A stretch of DNA of 64,000 nt from Vulcanimicrobiota bacterium. GTDB taxonomy: Bacteria > Vulcanimicrobiota > Xenobia > Xenobiales > JADMJV01. Below are positions 50,776 to 57,753 of this stretch, in pieces. Position 1 is the stretch's first letter; the number at the start of each line of letters is the position of its first letter. The DNA lies in NCBI GenBank assembly GCA_019637395.1, contig JAHBVR010000006.1, forward strand, positions 62,001 through 126,000. Reading direction: 5' to 3'. A program made the position numbers and the translations under genes. The notes below the pieces were generated by a model. That model did not search any database, had not been told where the DNA came from, and saw nothing but the letters and a program-made list of their open reading frames with translations.

Positions 50776-52509
50776 ATGAAGCGAAAGCGCGCGATGTCCC
50801 TGTATGCGGTGCTGGTGATCGTGTCCGTGGCCGCTCTCATGGTCAGCACCATGGCCGCCCTCTACGTGACCAATCTGCAGTTCTCCATGGCTGCCAACAA
50901 TGGCGAGATGGCTCACATCGAAGCCGAAACCGCCCTCCAGGAAGCCCTGGCTCGCATCGTCTACCAGTCCGATTTCGGCTCGAAGGACGAATGCGTGGGC
51001 GTCCCCTCCAAGCCAGGCGACGGCCGTGACCGTTGGCACCAGCTCAGTTACGCCGCTAACGCCGTCAAACGTTCGCTCTACAGCGACACCACCGGGCAAA
51101 GTCACGTCTACGCAGTAGGCTATTGTCGCGGCCAGTATAGGGTGCTCGAAGCCGTCATCCAGCCGGCCCAGTACAACTACGCGCTGGCTACTGAAGGGAC
51201 CATTACTTCCTCCACGCGCTTCACTACCCGCGGAGTGGCCGACTCCAGCAAGCCCAGCGTAACCAATCGTCCCGGCAACGTGCTCACCAACGGCGACGTC
51301 TCCTTTCAGGGCAATGTCGACATCTCCGGAAGCTTACGCCTGGCCGGCCGGCTGGCCCAGGTTCCCAACCCGCCCGACAGCTGGATCGTATCGGGGGGTA
51401 TCGAGCAGGGTCTGGCTCGTCGCAGCCTGCCCAAGCTGAGCCTGGCCGAAGTCGATGGGCAGCTCCCTCCGGAAAATCTTCAAATACCTATCATCACCGA
51501 CACCATCCCCGATCCCGAGTTCACCTGTCTGACCGCCCTCAAGCGCACGGGTGACGTCATCTTTGCCGGCGAACTCAAGCTCCAGCAGGGGGCCATCCGC
51601 GTCCACGCCGGGGAGGGCAAACCGGGCAGCCTGACCGTACTTGGCAGGCTCTCCGGCAACGGCCTGCTCATCACCGACGGAGACGTCATCATCGAGCGGG
51701 CCGACATGGAGAGCAGCGGCCAGATCATCGTGGTGGCCGGCGGCCGTGTCCACGTCAAGAAAGGCTTTTTTCGCGGTCTGGTCTATTCTCAGACTCACCT
51801 GCAGCTCAACAACTGCACCGTCCTGGGCACGGCTGTGGTCAGCCCCGCCAGCGCCAAACAGGCGGGTATAAGCTATGGAGCCGAGGTCGAAGAGACCGAC
51901 GTGCTGGCCGATCCCAACGCCGGGCATTTCGAGGCCACCGTGGATACCTACAGCGGCCTCAAACAGGGCAAGGGCGACGCGCCCTTTATGCTCAACGGAA
52001 TGTATGATTCTGCCGGCAATCCGGCCAAATCCGCCGAGCAGGTCCTCAACGACGCCATCAACAGCGGCGACATCTCCGGGCTGGAGTTTGACCCCGCCTA
52101 TCCCGCCGCCTGGACCTGGGACCCGGAGGCCAAAGGCATCTACCAGTCCCTCAGCGACCTCAAGAAGCTGATGGACGACCTGAAAAAGTTACGAGAGGAC
52201 CTGAAGGCCGCCCAGGACGCCGAAGCAGCCGCCACCGAGCCCGCCGAAAAGGCCGCCCGCGCCGAAGACACGGATCGAGCTGCCGACGCCGTCAGCAAAC
52301 TGGAAAAGCAAATGAAAGAAAGCGCCAACAACCTGGAAAAAGACTACCAGGCTTATAAAAACGGACACGCCACCGCCGGTGGGGGAGTGGCTGGCAAGGA
52401 CGGCAAGAAAAAAAGCTACCCGGTCACCTTCGACCTGCAGAAATTCTTAGCCCGCAGCGAAGCCGTCCGCACGATCTACTACAAAGAACATGCCAACCAG
52501 AAGTTCTAG
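50776..52509 (+). CDS. PilX-like protein with bactofilin-type repeats and coiled coil
   Basis: A 577-residue protein. The N-terminal K-R-K-R-A-M-S-L-Y-A-V-L-V-I-V-S-V-A-A is a hydrophobic anchor of the PilX type without the F-T-x-x-E. Residues ~150-380 have repeated short strands (G-N-V-D-I-S-G-S-L, D-G-D-V-I-I-E-R-A-D-M-E-S-S-G), as in polymer-forming/bactofilin or beta-helix domains. A helical coiled-coil segment (~470-530) rich in Lys, Asp, Ala and Glu follows. The ATG at 50776 fits better than the GTG at 50707, which would overlap the previous gene. It ends the O3 operon and its stop overlaps the convergent small gene. Confidence 0.7.
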   Translation: MKRKRAMSLYAVLVIVSVAALMVSTMAALYVTNLQFSMAANNGEMAHIEAETALQEALARIVYQSDFGSKDECVGVPSKPGDGRDRWHQLSYAANAVKRSLYSDTTGQSHVYAVGYCRGQYRVLEAVIQPAQYNYALATEGTITSSTRFTTRGVADSSKPSVTNRPGNVLTNGDVSFQGNVDISGSLRLAGRLAQVPNPPDSWIVSGGIEQGLARRSLPKLSLAEVDGQLPPENLQIPIITDTIPDPEFTCLTALKRTGDVIFAGELKLQQGAIRVHAGEGKPGSLTVLGRLSGNGLLITDGDVIIERADMESSGQIIVVAGGRVHVKKGFFRGLVYSQTHLQLNNCTVLGTAVVSPASAKQAGISYGAEVEETDVLADPNAGHFEATVDTYSGLKQGKGDAPFMLNGMYDSAGNPAKSAEQVLNDAINSGDISGLEFDPAYPAAWTWDPEAKGIYQSLSDLKKLMDDLKKLREDLKAAQDAEAAATEPAEKAARAEDTDRAADAVSKLEKQMKESANNLEKDYQAYKNGHATAGGGVAGKDGKKKSYPVTFDLQKFLARSEAVRTIYYKEHANQKF

Positions 52510-52850
52510 CTCGCGTAGAAACTCGCTAATTGCGCGTTATCCTGCAGCGCAAACGCCGCCTCGGTGATCACATCCAGCAACACCTGCTCCGCCTTCTTCA
52601 AATACTTCTCGAAAAGCGTCACCGCGCCCTCGGCGCACACCAGGTTGCGCAAACAGTCGGCAGCCGCGATCAGATATTCGAGCGCATCCGCCATTTGCAG
52701 CTGCAGCTGGCGAGCCGCTGCCCAGCTCTGGGCCTGATAAGCAGCCCGCGCCAGGTAATGCTCGTAAGCATCCAGACAATCCAGAGCGTTATCGCGCGTG
52801 CGCCGCCCCTGAACAAAATCGTCGTAAATCCTGCGCAGTGGTTGGACCAT
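52506..52850 (-). CDS. Helical small protein
   Basis: A 114-residue soluble protein that looks all-helical (P-L-R-R-I-Y-D-D-F, Y-L-A-R-A-A-Y-Q-A-Q, A-L-E-Y-L-I-A-A-A-D). It has no signal peptide. The ATG comes one base after the stop of the preceding small gene, so translation is coupled. It could be a chaperone-like partner, as short helical proteins often are near secreted substrates; that is a guess. Confidence 0.65.
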   Translation of the reverse strand: MVQPLRRIYDDFVQGRRTRDNALDCLDAYEHYLARAAYQAQSWAAARQLQLQMADALEYLIAAADCLRNLVCAEGAVTLFEKYLKKAEQVLLDVITEAAFALQDNAQLASFYAS

Positions 52851-52851
52851 T

Positions 52852-53052
52852 TCAAACACCGTCCGCGGCCGGCAGCCGCAGCCCTTCCCCCTGCAGCAAC
52901 TGCAGGGCCAAATCGTGGAGACCGGCGGTCGCCAATCTTTGCGCACATGGAGCCAGCGGCGGCGCGCCGGCAGAGGGGCGAAAGCCCCGGATGTTCTGGG
53001 GACCAGTCCAATTCGGCTGCGTCACCGGATAGCGGTTGCTATGAATTTCCAT
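52852..53052 (-). CDS. Small M-x-I-x-x-N protein (SARP regulon, leaderless)
   Basis: A 66-residue protein beginning M-E-I-H-S-N, with P-N-W-T-G-P-Q-N. This aligns with M-N-I-G-S-N, P-N-W and G-P-A-N of the protein at 41585, a clear relationship. The C-terminal half, with L-H-D-L-A-L-Q-L-L-Q-G-E, is a predicted helix. Its -10 box lies 7 bp before the ATG, so its mRNA should begin at the start codon. Confidence 0.7.
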   Translation of the reverse strand: MEIHSNRYPVTQPNWTGPQNIRGFRPSAGAPPLAPCAQRLATAGLHDLALQLLQGEGLRLPAADGV

Positions 53053-53058
53053 AGGCCC

Positions 53059-53112
53059 AGCTTAAAGCGGGCAGGTTGATTTCGACTTCACCTGCGCCGC
53101 CTGAATGTAAAC
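53059..53112 (-). promoter_or_regulatory. SARP-type promoter O4 (small proteins at 52.5-53.05 kb)
   Basis: Read on the minus strand: GTTTACA (53112-53106), 15 bp, TGAAGTC (poor), 4 bp, TCAACCT (53079-53073), 8 bp, -10 TAAGCT (53064-53059). The spacing equals the other sites, though one heptamer is degenerate. The ATG at 53052 follows six bases after the -10. Confidence 0.65.
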
Positions 53113-53138
53113 ACGACCCGCCATTTTCAGCCCGCAAG

Positions 53139-53192
53139 ATTTACAAACGAGCGCGCCCATCCAACCTTTTTCCAACCCGGCCCGACTATTGT
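53139..53192 (+). promoter_or_regulatory. SARP-type promoter O5 (small RNA)
   Basis: ATTTACA (53139), 15 bp, CCAACCT (53161), 4 bp, CCAACCC (53172), 8 bp, -10 TATTGT (53187-53192). It is divergent from O4, with 26 bp between their outer elements. The predicted start near 53199 coincides with the first base of a hairpin. Confidence 0.78.
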
Positions 53193-53198
53193 CAATTC

Positions 53199-53302
53199 AT
53201 CGGGGAGGACTTAAAACCCCCGCCCCGATTCACTCATCGGTCGCTCCCAAGATAGGTCTCAGGTACAAGGCTCCGCCGAACTGCTCGGCGGGGCTCTTTT
53301 TT
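53199..53302 (+). ncRNA. Probable SARP-regulated small RNA (~105 nt)
   Basis: Between promoter O5 and a terminator there is no ATG, GTG or TTG, so the transcript cannot code in the usual way. The predicted RNA starts with ATCGGGG pairing with CCCCGAT (53199-53205 with 53223-53229), which covers a GGGGAGGA Shine-Dalgarno-like sequence in the stem and loop. The 3' end is a terminator stem. The opposite strand near 53301 is the end of a kinase gene, so antisense overlap is only a few bases. It may act by base-pairing with ribosome-binding sites. Confidence 0.6.
53270..53302 (+). terminator. Intrinsic terminator of the small RNA
   Basis: GCTCCGCCGA-ACTGC-TCGGCGGGGC: ten pairs including one G-U, followed by TCTTTTTT (T-run 53297-53302). 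Confidence 0.85.
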
Positions 53303-54503
53303 AGAATCGGCTCAGCAACGCTTGCGGATCTCTGGGCCGGTCTTCTGGATCGGGCTGCAGCAACTCGGCGATTAGCGGCCCCAGCGGTCCCTCCAGCGGC
53401 TCCAGCCCGCCTTCCACCTGCAACTTCAAAAGGTGGGCCGGCGAATTACCTACAAAAGGCGGGCGTCCACTGACGGCATGATAAAGAATCGCCCCCAGTG
53501 CATACAGGTCAGCGCGGGCGTCCACCGGCTGCCCGCGCAACTGTTCCGGCGCGCTGTAGCCCGGCGTGCCCGAAGTGCCGCCGCCCGCCCCTTCGCTCTG
53601 GGCCAGCCCGAAATCCAGCAAGCGCGCACGCCCGTCCTCGAGCATCACGTTGTCGGGCTTCAAATCCCGGTGAACGATACCCAGCCGCTGCAGTTCCACC
53701 AGGGCCGCAAGCAGATCGCGAGCCAGCCTCAAGCTGTCCACCGCGGCCCCGCGCCGCAGAAGATTGCCCAGCGTCTCCCCGGCCACAAATTCCAGAGCCA
53801 GATATAGCTGACCATGGACTTCTCCCCAGTCCAGCAAGAACACCAGGTTGGGATGGCGCAATTTCTGGTAAGCGCGCGCTTCCTCCAGAAACCGTCCCTG
53901 CGCGCGCAGCAGCTTCAGGGCTACCGGTTCTCCGCCGGAAGTGCGGGCCAGGTAAACCGAGCCCATGCCGCCCCGCCCCAGCAATTTCTCCACCGTAAAG
54001 TCGGCCAGGCGGTCTCCAGCGCGCAACTCCCCGGCCGCCAGCCTGGCTTCTCGCTGCCGCCGCAGGGACTGATTCAGCCGGACCCGCCAGCCGGCCAGAG
54101 CGCCGCTGACCCCCAGCAAAAGTAGCCCCCAGTAGCCCGGCGTGCGCAGCCAGCTGTAATAAAGGTCGACCAGCAACGGCACCTCGGGACTGAGCCGCAC
54201 CACCTGCGGATCGGGCCAGCTTTGCACGGTCACGCGCGCCTCCCGATAGCCCCACAGCTTCAGGGTCAGTTGAGCGGGTAAATCGGCGGCCGTCAAGCGC
54301 AGCGGGCCGGGGCTGCGGCCCAGGGAGATCTGTTCGGTCAGCCCGGAAAAACCGCCCTGCGCCGAAAGCTGTCCGCCGGTTCGGAAGAACAGCACCTCGG
54401 CTCCCGAGGGGATGGTTTTCAACCCCGGACCCGAATAAGCGGTTGAGCTCAACCAGAGCTGCGCACCCAACAGGCCTACCGCGAGGAGAATCACCCACCT
54501 CAT
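53301..54503 (-). CDS. Reversed-topology Ser/Thr kinase with PEGA-like external domain
   Basis: A 400-residue protein. An N-terminal hydrophobic segment (M-R-W-V-I-L-L-A-V-G-L-L-G) is followed by an ~100-residue external domain with PEGA-like features (I-P-S-G-A-E-V-L-F-F; L-W-G-Y-R-E-A-R-V-T-V). A second transmembrane helix (Y-W-G-L-L-L-L-G-V-S-G) is near 135. The kinase is C-terminal: G-R-G-G-M-G-S-V-Y, V-A-L-K, H-R-D-L-K-P-D-N, L-D-F-G, G-Y-S-A-P-E-Q, all intact. In most bacterial receptor kinases the kinase is N-terminal. The start ATG overlaps the ATG of the divergent kinase gene. Confidence 0.87.
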   Translation of the reverse strand: MRWVILLAVGLLGAQLWLSSTAYSGPGLKTIPSGAEVLFFRTGGQLSAQGGFSGLTEQISLGRSPGPLRLTAADLPAQLTLKLWGYREARVTVQSWPDPQVVRLSPEVPLLVDLYYSWLRTPGYWGLLLLGVSGALAGWRVRLNQSLRRQREARLAAGELRAGDRLADFTVEKLLGRGGMGSVYLARTSGGEPVALKLLRAQGRFLEEARAYQKLRHPNLVFLLDWGEVHGQLYLALEFVAGETLGNLLRRGAAVDSLRLARDLLAALVELQRLGIVHRDLKPDNVMLEDGRARLLDFGLAQSEGAGGGTSGTPGYSAPEQLRGQPVDARADLYALGAILYHAVSGRPPFVGNSPAHLLKLQVEGGLEPLEGPLGPLIAELLQPDPEDRPRDPQALLSRF

Positions 54504-55689
54504 GACCGGTCGTTTTCTAAAAGCCACGCTGGCGATCCTGGCCGCCACGACCGCCGCCGGGGCCCAGGAATCGCTGAATCTTCGCAGCCAGCCGGAGGAC
54601 GCGCGCGTCTTCGCGATAAGTCCCGGTCTGGGTGAACAGGATCTGGGAATCAATCGGGCCGGCCTCAATCTGCCGCCCAACACCAAGAAGTTGCGCTTCC
54701 ACCGCGACGGCTGGCTGGATCAAACGCTGGACTGGCCCACCCGGCAACCCGAAGTCGTGCTCGCTCCCGACCCCAAAGCCGGCCTGGCCCGCGGCCTCTA
54801 TCTGGCCGGCCGTTACAAATGGGTGGCCCTGCTGCTGCTGATGCCTCCCCTGGCCCTGCTGGCCCGGCGCCGCGGCCGCGGCGAAATCCGCGCCGCCGGG
54901 CGGGCCTGCGTCGGCCACTACGAAGTCCTGGAGACCCTGGGGGAGGGGGCCATGGCGCGGGTCTCGCGCTGCCGAGACAGTCGCAGCGGCGAAGTGGTGG
55001 CCGTCAAGCAAATGCTGCCCGAGCACCTTCACGACCCGGTGCACCTGAAGCGCTTTCAGCGCGAGATCGAAATCAGCCGCCAGCTCGCTCATCCCAACCT
55101 GATCGCCTTCAAGGAATCCGGCCAGGACGAGAGCGGTTGTCTCTTCCTGGCCATGGAAATGGTCGAAGGGGAAAGTCTGCGCCAGCGCCTGCTGCGCGAG
55201 GGACCGATCACCTGGCCCCAGTTGCGCCCCCTGCTGGCCCAGGCCGAAGCGGGCCTGGCCTTTGCCCACGCTCTGGGAATTTCCCATCGCGACCTGAAGC
55301 CGGAAAACATCCTGGTCACCCGAGAGGGCCGGCTGGTTTTGCTCGACTTTGGAGTGGCCCGCGGCGACCAGTTCACCATTGCCACCGAAAGCGGATTGGT
55401 GATGGGAACCCCGGCCTACCTGGCGCCGGAACAACTCGACGGCAGCACCGACGTGAGCGTCGACCAGTATGCGCTGGGAGTGGTCATCTACGAGCTACTC
55501 AACGGGCAGCCGCCTTTCGATGACCCCGATCCGGTAACGCTGGCCTTCAAGCACGTCCAAGATCCGGTTCCCCCCATTCGCGCCAACGTTTCCCAAGAGG
55601 TAAAAAGCTATGTCAACCGACTGCTGGCCAAGCAGCCGGTTGACCGTTTCCCCAACATGCAGACCGCTTTGGACAACCTGCCCCTATAG
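54502..55689 (+). CDS. Reversed-topology Ser/Thr kinase with PEGA-like external domain
   Basis: A 395-residue protein, likely a paralogue of the divergent neighbour. A signal-like start (L-K-A-T-L-A-I-L-A-A-T-T-A-A-G-A-Q) is followed by a PEGA-like domain (L-R-S-Q-P-E-D-A-R-V-F-A-I; L-R-F-H-R-D-G-W). One transmembrane helix (W-V-A-L-L-L-L-M-P-P-L-A) is near residue 110. The C-terminal kinase has G-E-G-A-M-A-R-V, V-A-V-K-Q-M, H-R-D-L-K-P-E-N, L-D-F-G-V-A and Y-L-A-P-E-Q. GAGGAG at 54482-54487 is rather far from the ATG. Its 3' end overlaps the effector gene at 55684 by 6 bp. Confidence 0.87.
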   Translation: MTGRFLKATLAILAATTAAGAQESLNLRSQPEDARVFAISPGLGEQDLGINRAGLNLPPNTKKLRFHRDGWLDQTLDWPTRQPEVVLAPDPKAGLARGLYLAGRYKWVALLLLMPPLALLARRRGRGEIRAAGRACVGHYEVLETLGEGAMARVSRCRDSRSGEVVAVKQMLPEHLHDPVHLKRFQREIEISRQLAHPNLIAFKESGQDESGCLFLAMEMVEGESLRQRLLREGPITWPQLRPLLAQAEAGLAFAHALGISHRDLKPENILVTREGRLVLLDFGVARGDQFTIATESGLVMGTPAYLAPEQLDGSTDVSVDQYALGVVIYELLNGQPPFDDPDPVTLAFKHVQDPVPPIRANVSQEVKSYVNRLLAKQPVDRFPNMQTALDNLPL

Positions 55690-56574
55690 GCGAGATGCCG
55701 GCGAGCGCGTTCCCTCGGGCGGGTTCTGCGCGTCGATGGTCACCAGCGTGTGGTTTCCGGAAAAAGCCGCCAGGTCGGAGTAGCTGATGGCGGTACCCTT
55801 GTTGACCACCGTGCCGGTATCGCCCACGATGTAGTTGCCGTTTTCGTCCTTGCCGCTGATCACGAAATAGTGACGGTCGGTGCTTACGATCACCGGGTTG
55901 CCCGACTCCAGCTGGGCTTCGATGTTCTTCTGGCTGAACGGCTCGTTCTCGGACTGGATGCCGTAGCTCTGCAGATACTTCGACATGTTGGCCGGGCCGG
56001 TCCAGGCGCCGTTGTCGCGCCCGGTGTGGTAGCCCTTGGCGATGGCGTCATCCAAAATCGCGTCCTGGTCGCCGTCAAAGCCAGCCGCCCGCAAGGCCGC
56101 CCGCGTGGCCGTCACCCCGCAGTCAAAGCTGTACTTCTGGTGCGGAGCCAGCTCATAGGGATCGATAGAACCGGCCGCCGAACTGCGCCCCGTGCCCGTG
56201 CCCGGCTCCAATCCGCTGGAAGCGCCGCTGCTGCCTGTGCTTCCGCTGCGGCCGCTGCCTGAAGGCCTGGTTCGCCCCGGGCCGCTGTCCCCACTGCCGC
56301 CAAAAGCATCGCGCAGCCAGTCGAAGCTGTTTTCCTGGTAGCGGTGGCCACCCTGGCCGGGGTCGTCCATGCCTTTGAGCATCCCGGAGAAAAGCTCGCG
56401 CAGAGTGTCGCGCACGGCTTCGCGGATGCCGCCGCAGCCGCCCCGATCACAGCGCTCGCTTTCCCGGCAGCCGCCGGTCTTGGAGGTGGAAGGCGTGGAT
56501 TTGGGAGATTCCGCGGCGCGGACCTTGTCTCTGCCGGGGATTTCCCGAGTTGCCGGTTGCGAAGCTACTTTCAT
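55684..56574 (-). CDS. Modular effector: shared N-domain and C39-like peptidase
   Basis: A 296-residue protein beginning M-K-V-A-S-Q-P-A-T-R-E, like the protein at 47965 and without a Sec signal. The N-domain has I-R-E-A-V-R-D-T-L-R-E-L-F and D-W-L-R-D-A-F-G-G, plus two Cys clusters near residues 35-50 (G-C-R-E, R-C-D, G-C-G). After a Ser/Gly linker, residues ~140-290 resemble papain-like C39 peptidases: Cys in F-D-C-G-V-T-A-T, His in D-R-H-Y-F-V-I-S-G, Asp in V-G-D-T-G. It would cut peptides, perhaps cell-wall bridges or target proteins. It follows the effector at 56589 by 14 bp. Confidence 0.78.
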   Translation of the reverse strand: MKVASQPATREIPGRDKVRAAESPKSTPSTSKTGGCRESERCDRGGCGGIREAVRDTLRELFSGMLKGMDDPGQGGHRYQENSFDWLRDAFGGSGDSGPGRTRPSGSGRSGSTGSSGASSGLEPGTGTGRSSAAGSIDPYELAPHQKYSFDCGVTATRAALRAAGFDGDQDAILDDAIAKGYHTGRDNGAWTGPANMSKYLQSYGIQSENEPFSQKNIEAQLESGNPVIVSTDRHYFVISGKDENGNYIVGDTGTVVNKGTAISYSDLAAFSGNHTLVTIDAQNPPEGTRSPASRL

Positions 56575-56588
56575 CGTGCAAATTCTCC

Positions 56589-57482
56589 TTACGAAATTCC
56601 GAGCTTCTGGCGCCAGTCGGCCTGCCAGTCCACCAGTTGTTGAGCGTAGAGATTGGAGTCGTTCTCGGAAGGCGGCGCATACTTGTTGACCATGCCCTGC
56701 CAGTCCCCGCGGTCGATGTAGTCGCCATAGACGTTGCGCAGCAGGTCGGCGTAGGCCGTCAAACCCTGCTCGATGCTCGGGAATGTGGTGAAATTGCCCG
56801 GTCCGTCGGGCTTGCCATTGAAGGGCTCCCTGGCTTCCCAGTCGGCGAAGCGCAGGTTGCCCGGGTTGTTGTTGGCGATGGAAAGATTATTGGGATCCGA
56901 CAGAAATCCCGATTCCTTCTGAAGCTGGGCCATCATCAGCTCGACCGGTATGTCATATTGGCGAGAAAGCGAGACAATCAGCTCTCCCTGCCCGCGCAGC
57001 CCCGGATTGGGCTTGCCGTCCGGCCCTATCGCCTTGCCGGCGCCCTGGTCGGCCGCCTGGTCGAGATACTTGTCGACCCGGGCGGCCAGTTCCTGATCTT
57101 CTTGCGAGAGCGGCTGGCCCACCGCCGAGCCCTTCTGAGCGCCGCCTGCCTGGCCGGTCCCCGGCCGGGACCCTTGTCCAGCACGCGGCTCGCTGGAGGG
57201 CTCTTGCCCACCACGCGGTCCACGGCCTGGCTCCCGCTCGGGGTCTTCGTCCCCGCCTCCAAAGATGTCAGCAAAGGCGTCCTGAATGCCTCGCACAATC
57301 TCGCTCACCACCTCACCGATGCGTTCGTGCGAGCCCTCGCTCAGCTCGGTGCGGTCCCGCCCGCGCTGTGGTCCACCGGCAGCTTCCGACTTCTCCCGCG
57401 TCGCCCCTCTCTCGGGACGACCCTCCGGACGACGCGTCTCCCGCGCCGGCGGGGCGGAACTAGAACTGGATACTTTACACAT
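56589..57482 (-). CDS. Modular effector: shared N-domain and lysozyme-like domain
   Basis: A 297-residue protein beginning M-C-K-V-S-S-S-S-S. Residues ~45-85 hold the shared helix and boundary I-G-E-V-V-S-E-I-V and F-A-D-I-F-G-G-G-D-E-D. A Gly/Arg/Pro-rich linker runs to ~130. The C-domain has I-P-V-E-L-M-M-A-Q-L-Q-K-E-S-G-F with a likely catalytic Glu, and N-N-N-P-G-N-L-R, typical of phage and secreted lysozyme/glucosaminidase-like folds. The ATG is 6 bp after GGAGG; a TTG just upstream is less likely. It is first after promoter O6. Confidence 0.78.
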   Translation of the reverse strand: MCKVSSSSSAPPARETRRPEGRPERGATREKSEAAGGPQRGRDRTELSEGSHERIGEVVSEIVRGIQDAFADIFGGGDEDPEREPGRGPRGGQEPSSEPRAGQGSRPGTGQAGGAQKGSAVGQPLSQEDQELAARVDKYLDQAADQGAGKAIGPDGKPNPGLRGQGELIVSLSRQYDIPVELMMAQLQKESGFLSDPNNLSIANNNPGNLRFADWEAREPFNGKPDGPGNFTTFPSIEQGLTAYADLLRNVYGDYIDRGDWQGMVNKYAPPSENDSNLYAQQLVDWQADWRQKLGIS

Positions 57483-57518
57483 CGGCAACCTCCGAGCTGT
57501 TCTTTATTTGACATCGAC

Positions 57519-57584
57519 AGCTTAGGCCGGTCAGGTTGGCTCGGAGTTGGACGCCGCCGGTGCGGCTATGAACGAAATGTTAAA
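57519..57584 (-). promoter_or_regulatory. SARP-type promoter O6 (two effector genes)
   Basis: On the minus strand: TTTAACA (57584-57578), 4 bp, GTTCATA (57573-57567), 16 bp, CCAACTC (57550-57544), 4 bp, CCAACCT (57539-57533), 8 bp, -10 TAAGCT (57524-57519). One base longer than the others between the second and third elements. Leader ~30 nt to the ATG at 57482. Confidence 0.78.
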
Positions 57585-57753
57585 AACTCAGGGAGCGGTG
57601 AACCGGACAAAAGCTAAGCTCTGGCCTCAAAAGTCTGCAGCATGCCATCCCGAGCTCGATGGTGCCCTCCTCCAACTTTGCAGCCCTGGAAGAGATCCTG
57701 GCGGCCTCGCCGACGGAGAGGGTCCGGTCACGGGCGAACGGAAGAGCGCGGTC

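Noticed and set aside
53189-53473. 94-codon TTG-started frame after promoter O5
   Set aside because: Its start codon is inside the -10 box and it reads through the terminator and into antisense kinase sequence. A noncoding RNA fits better.
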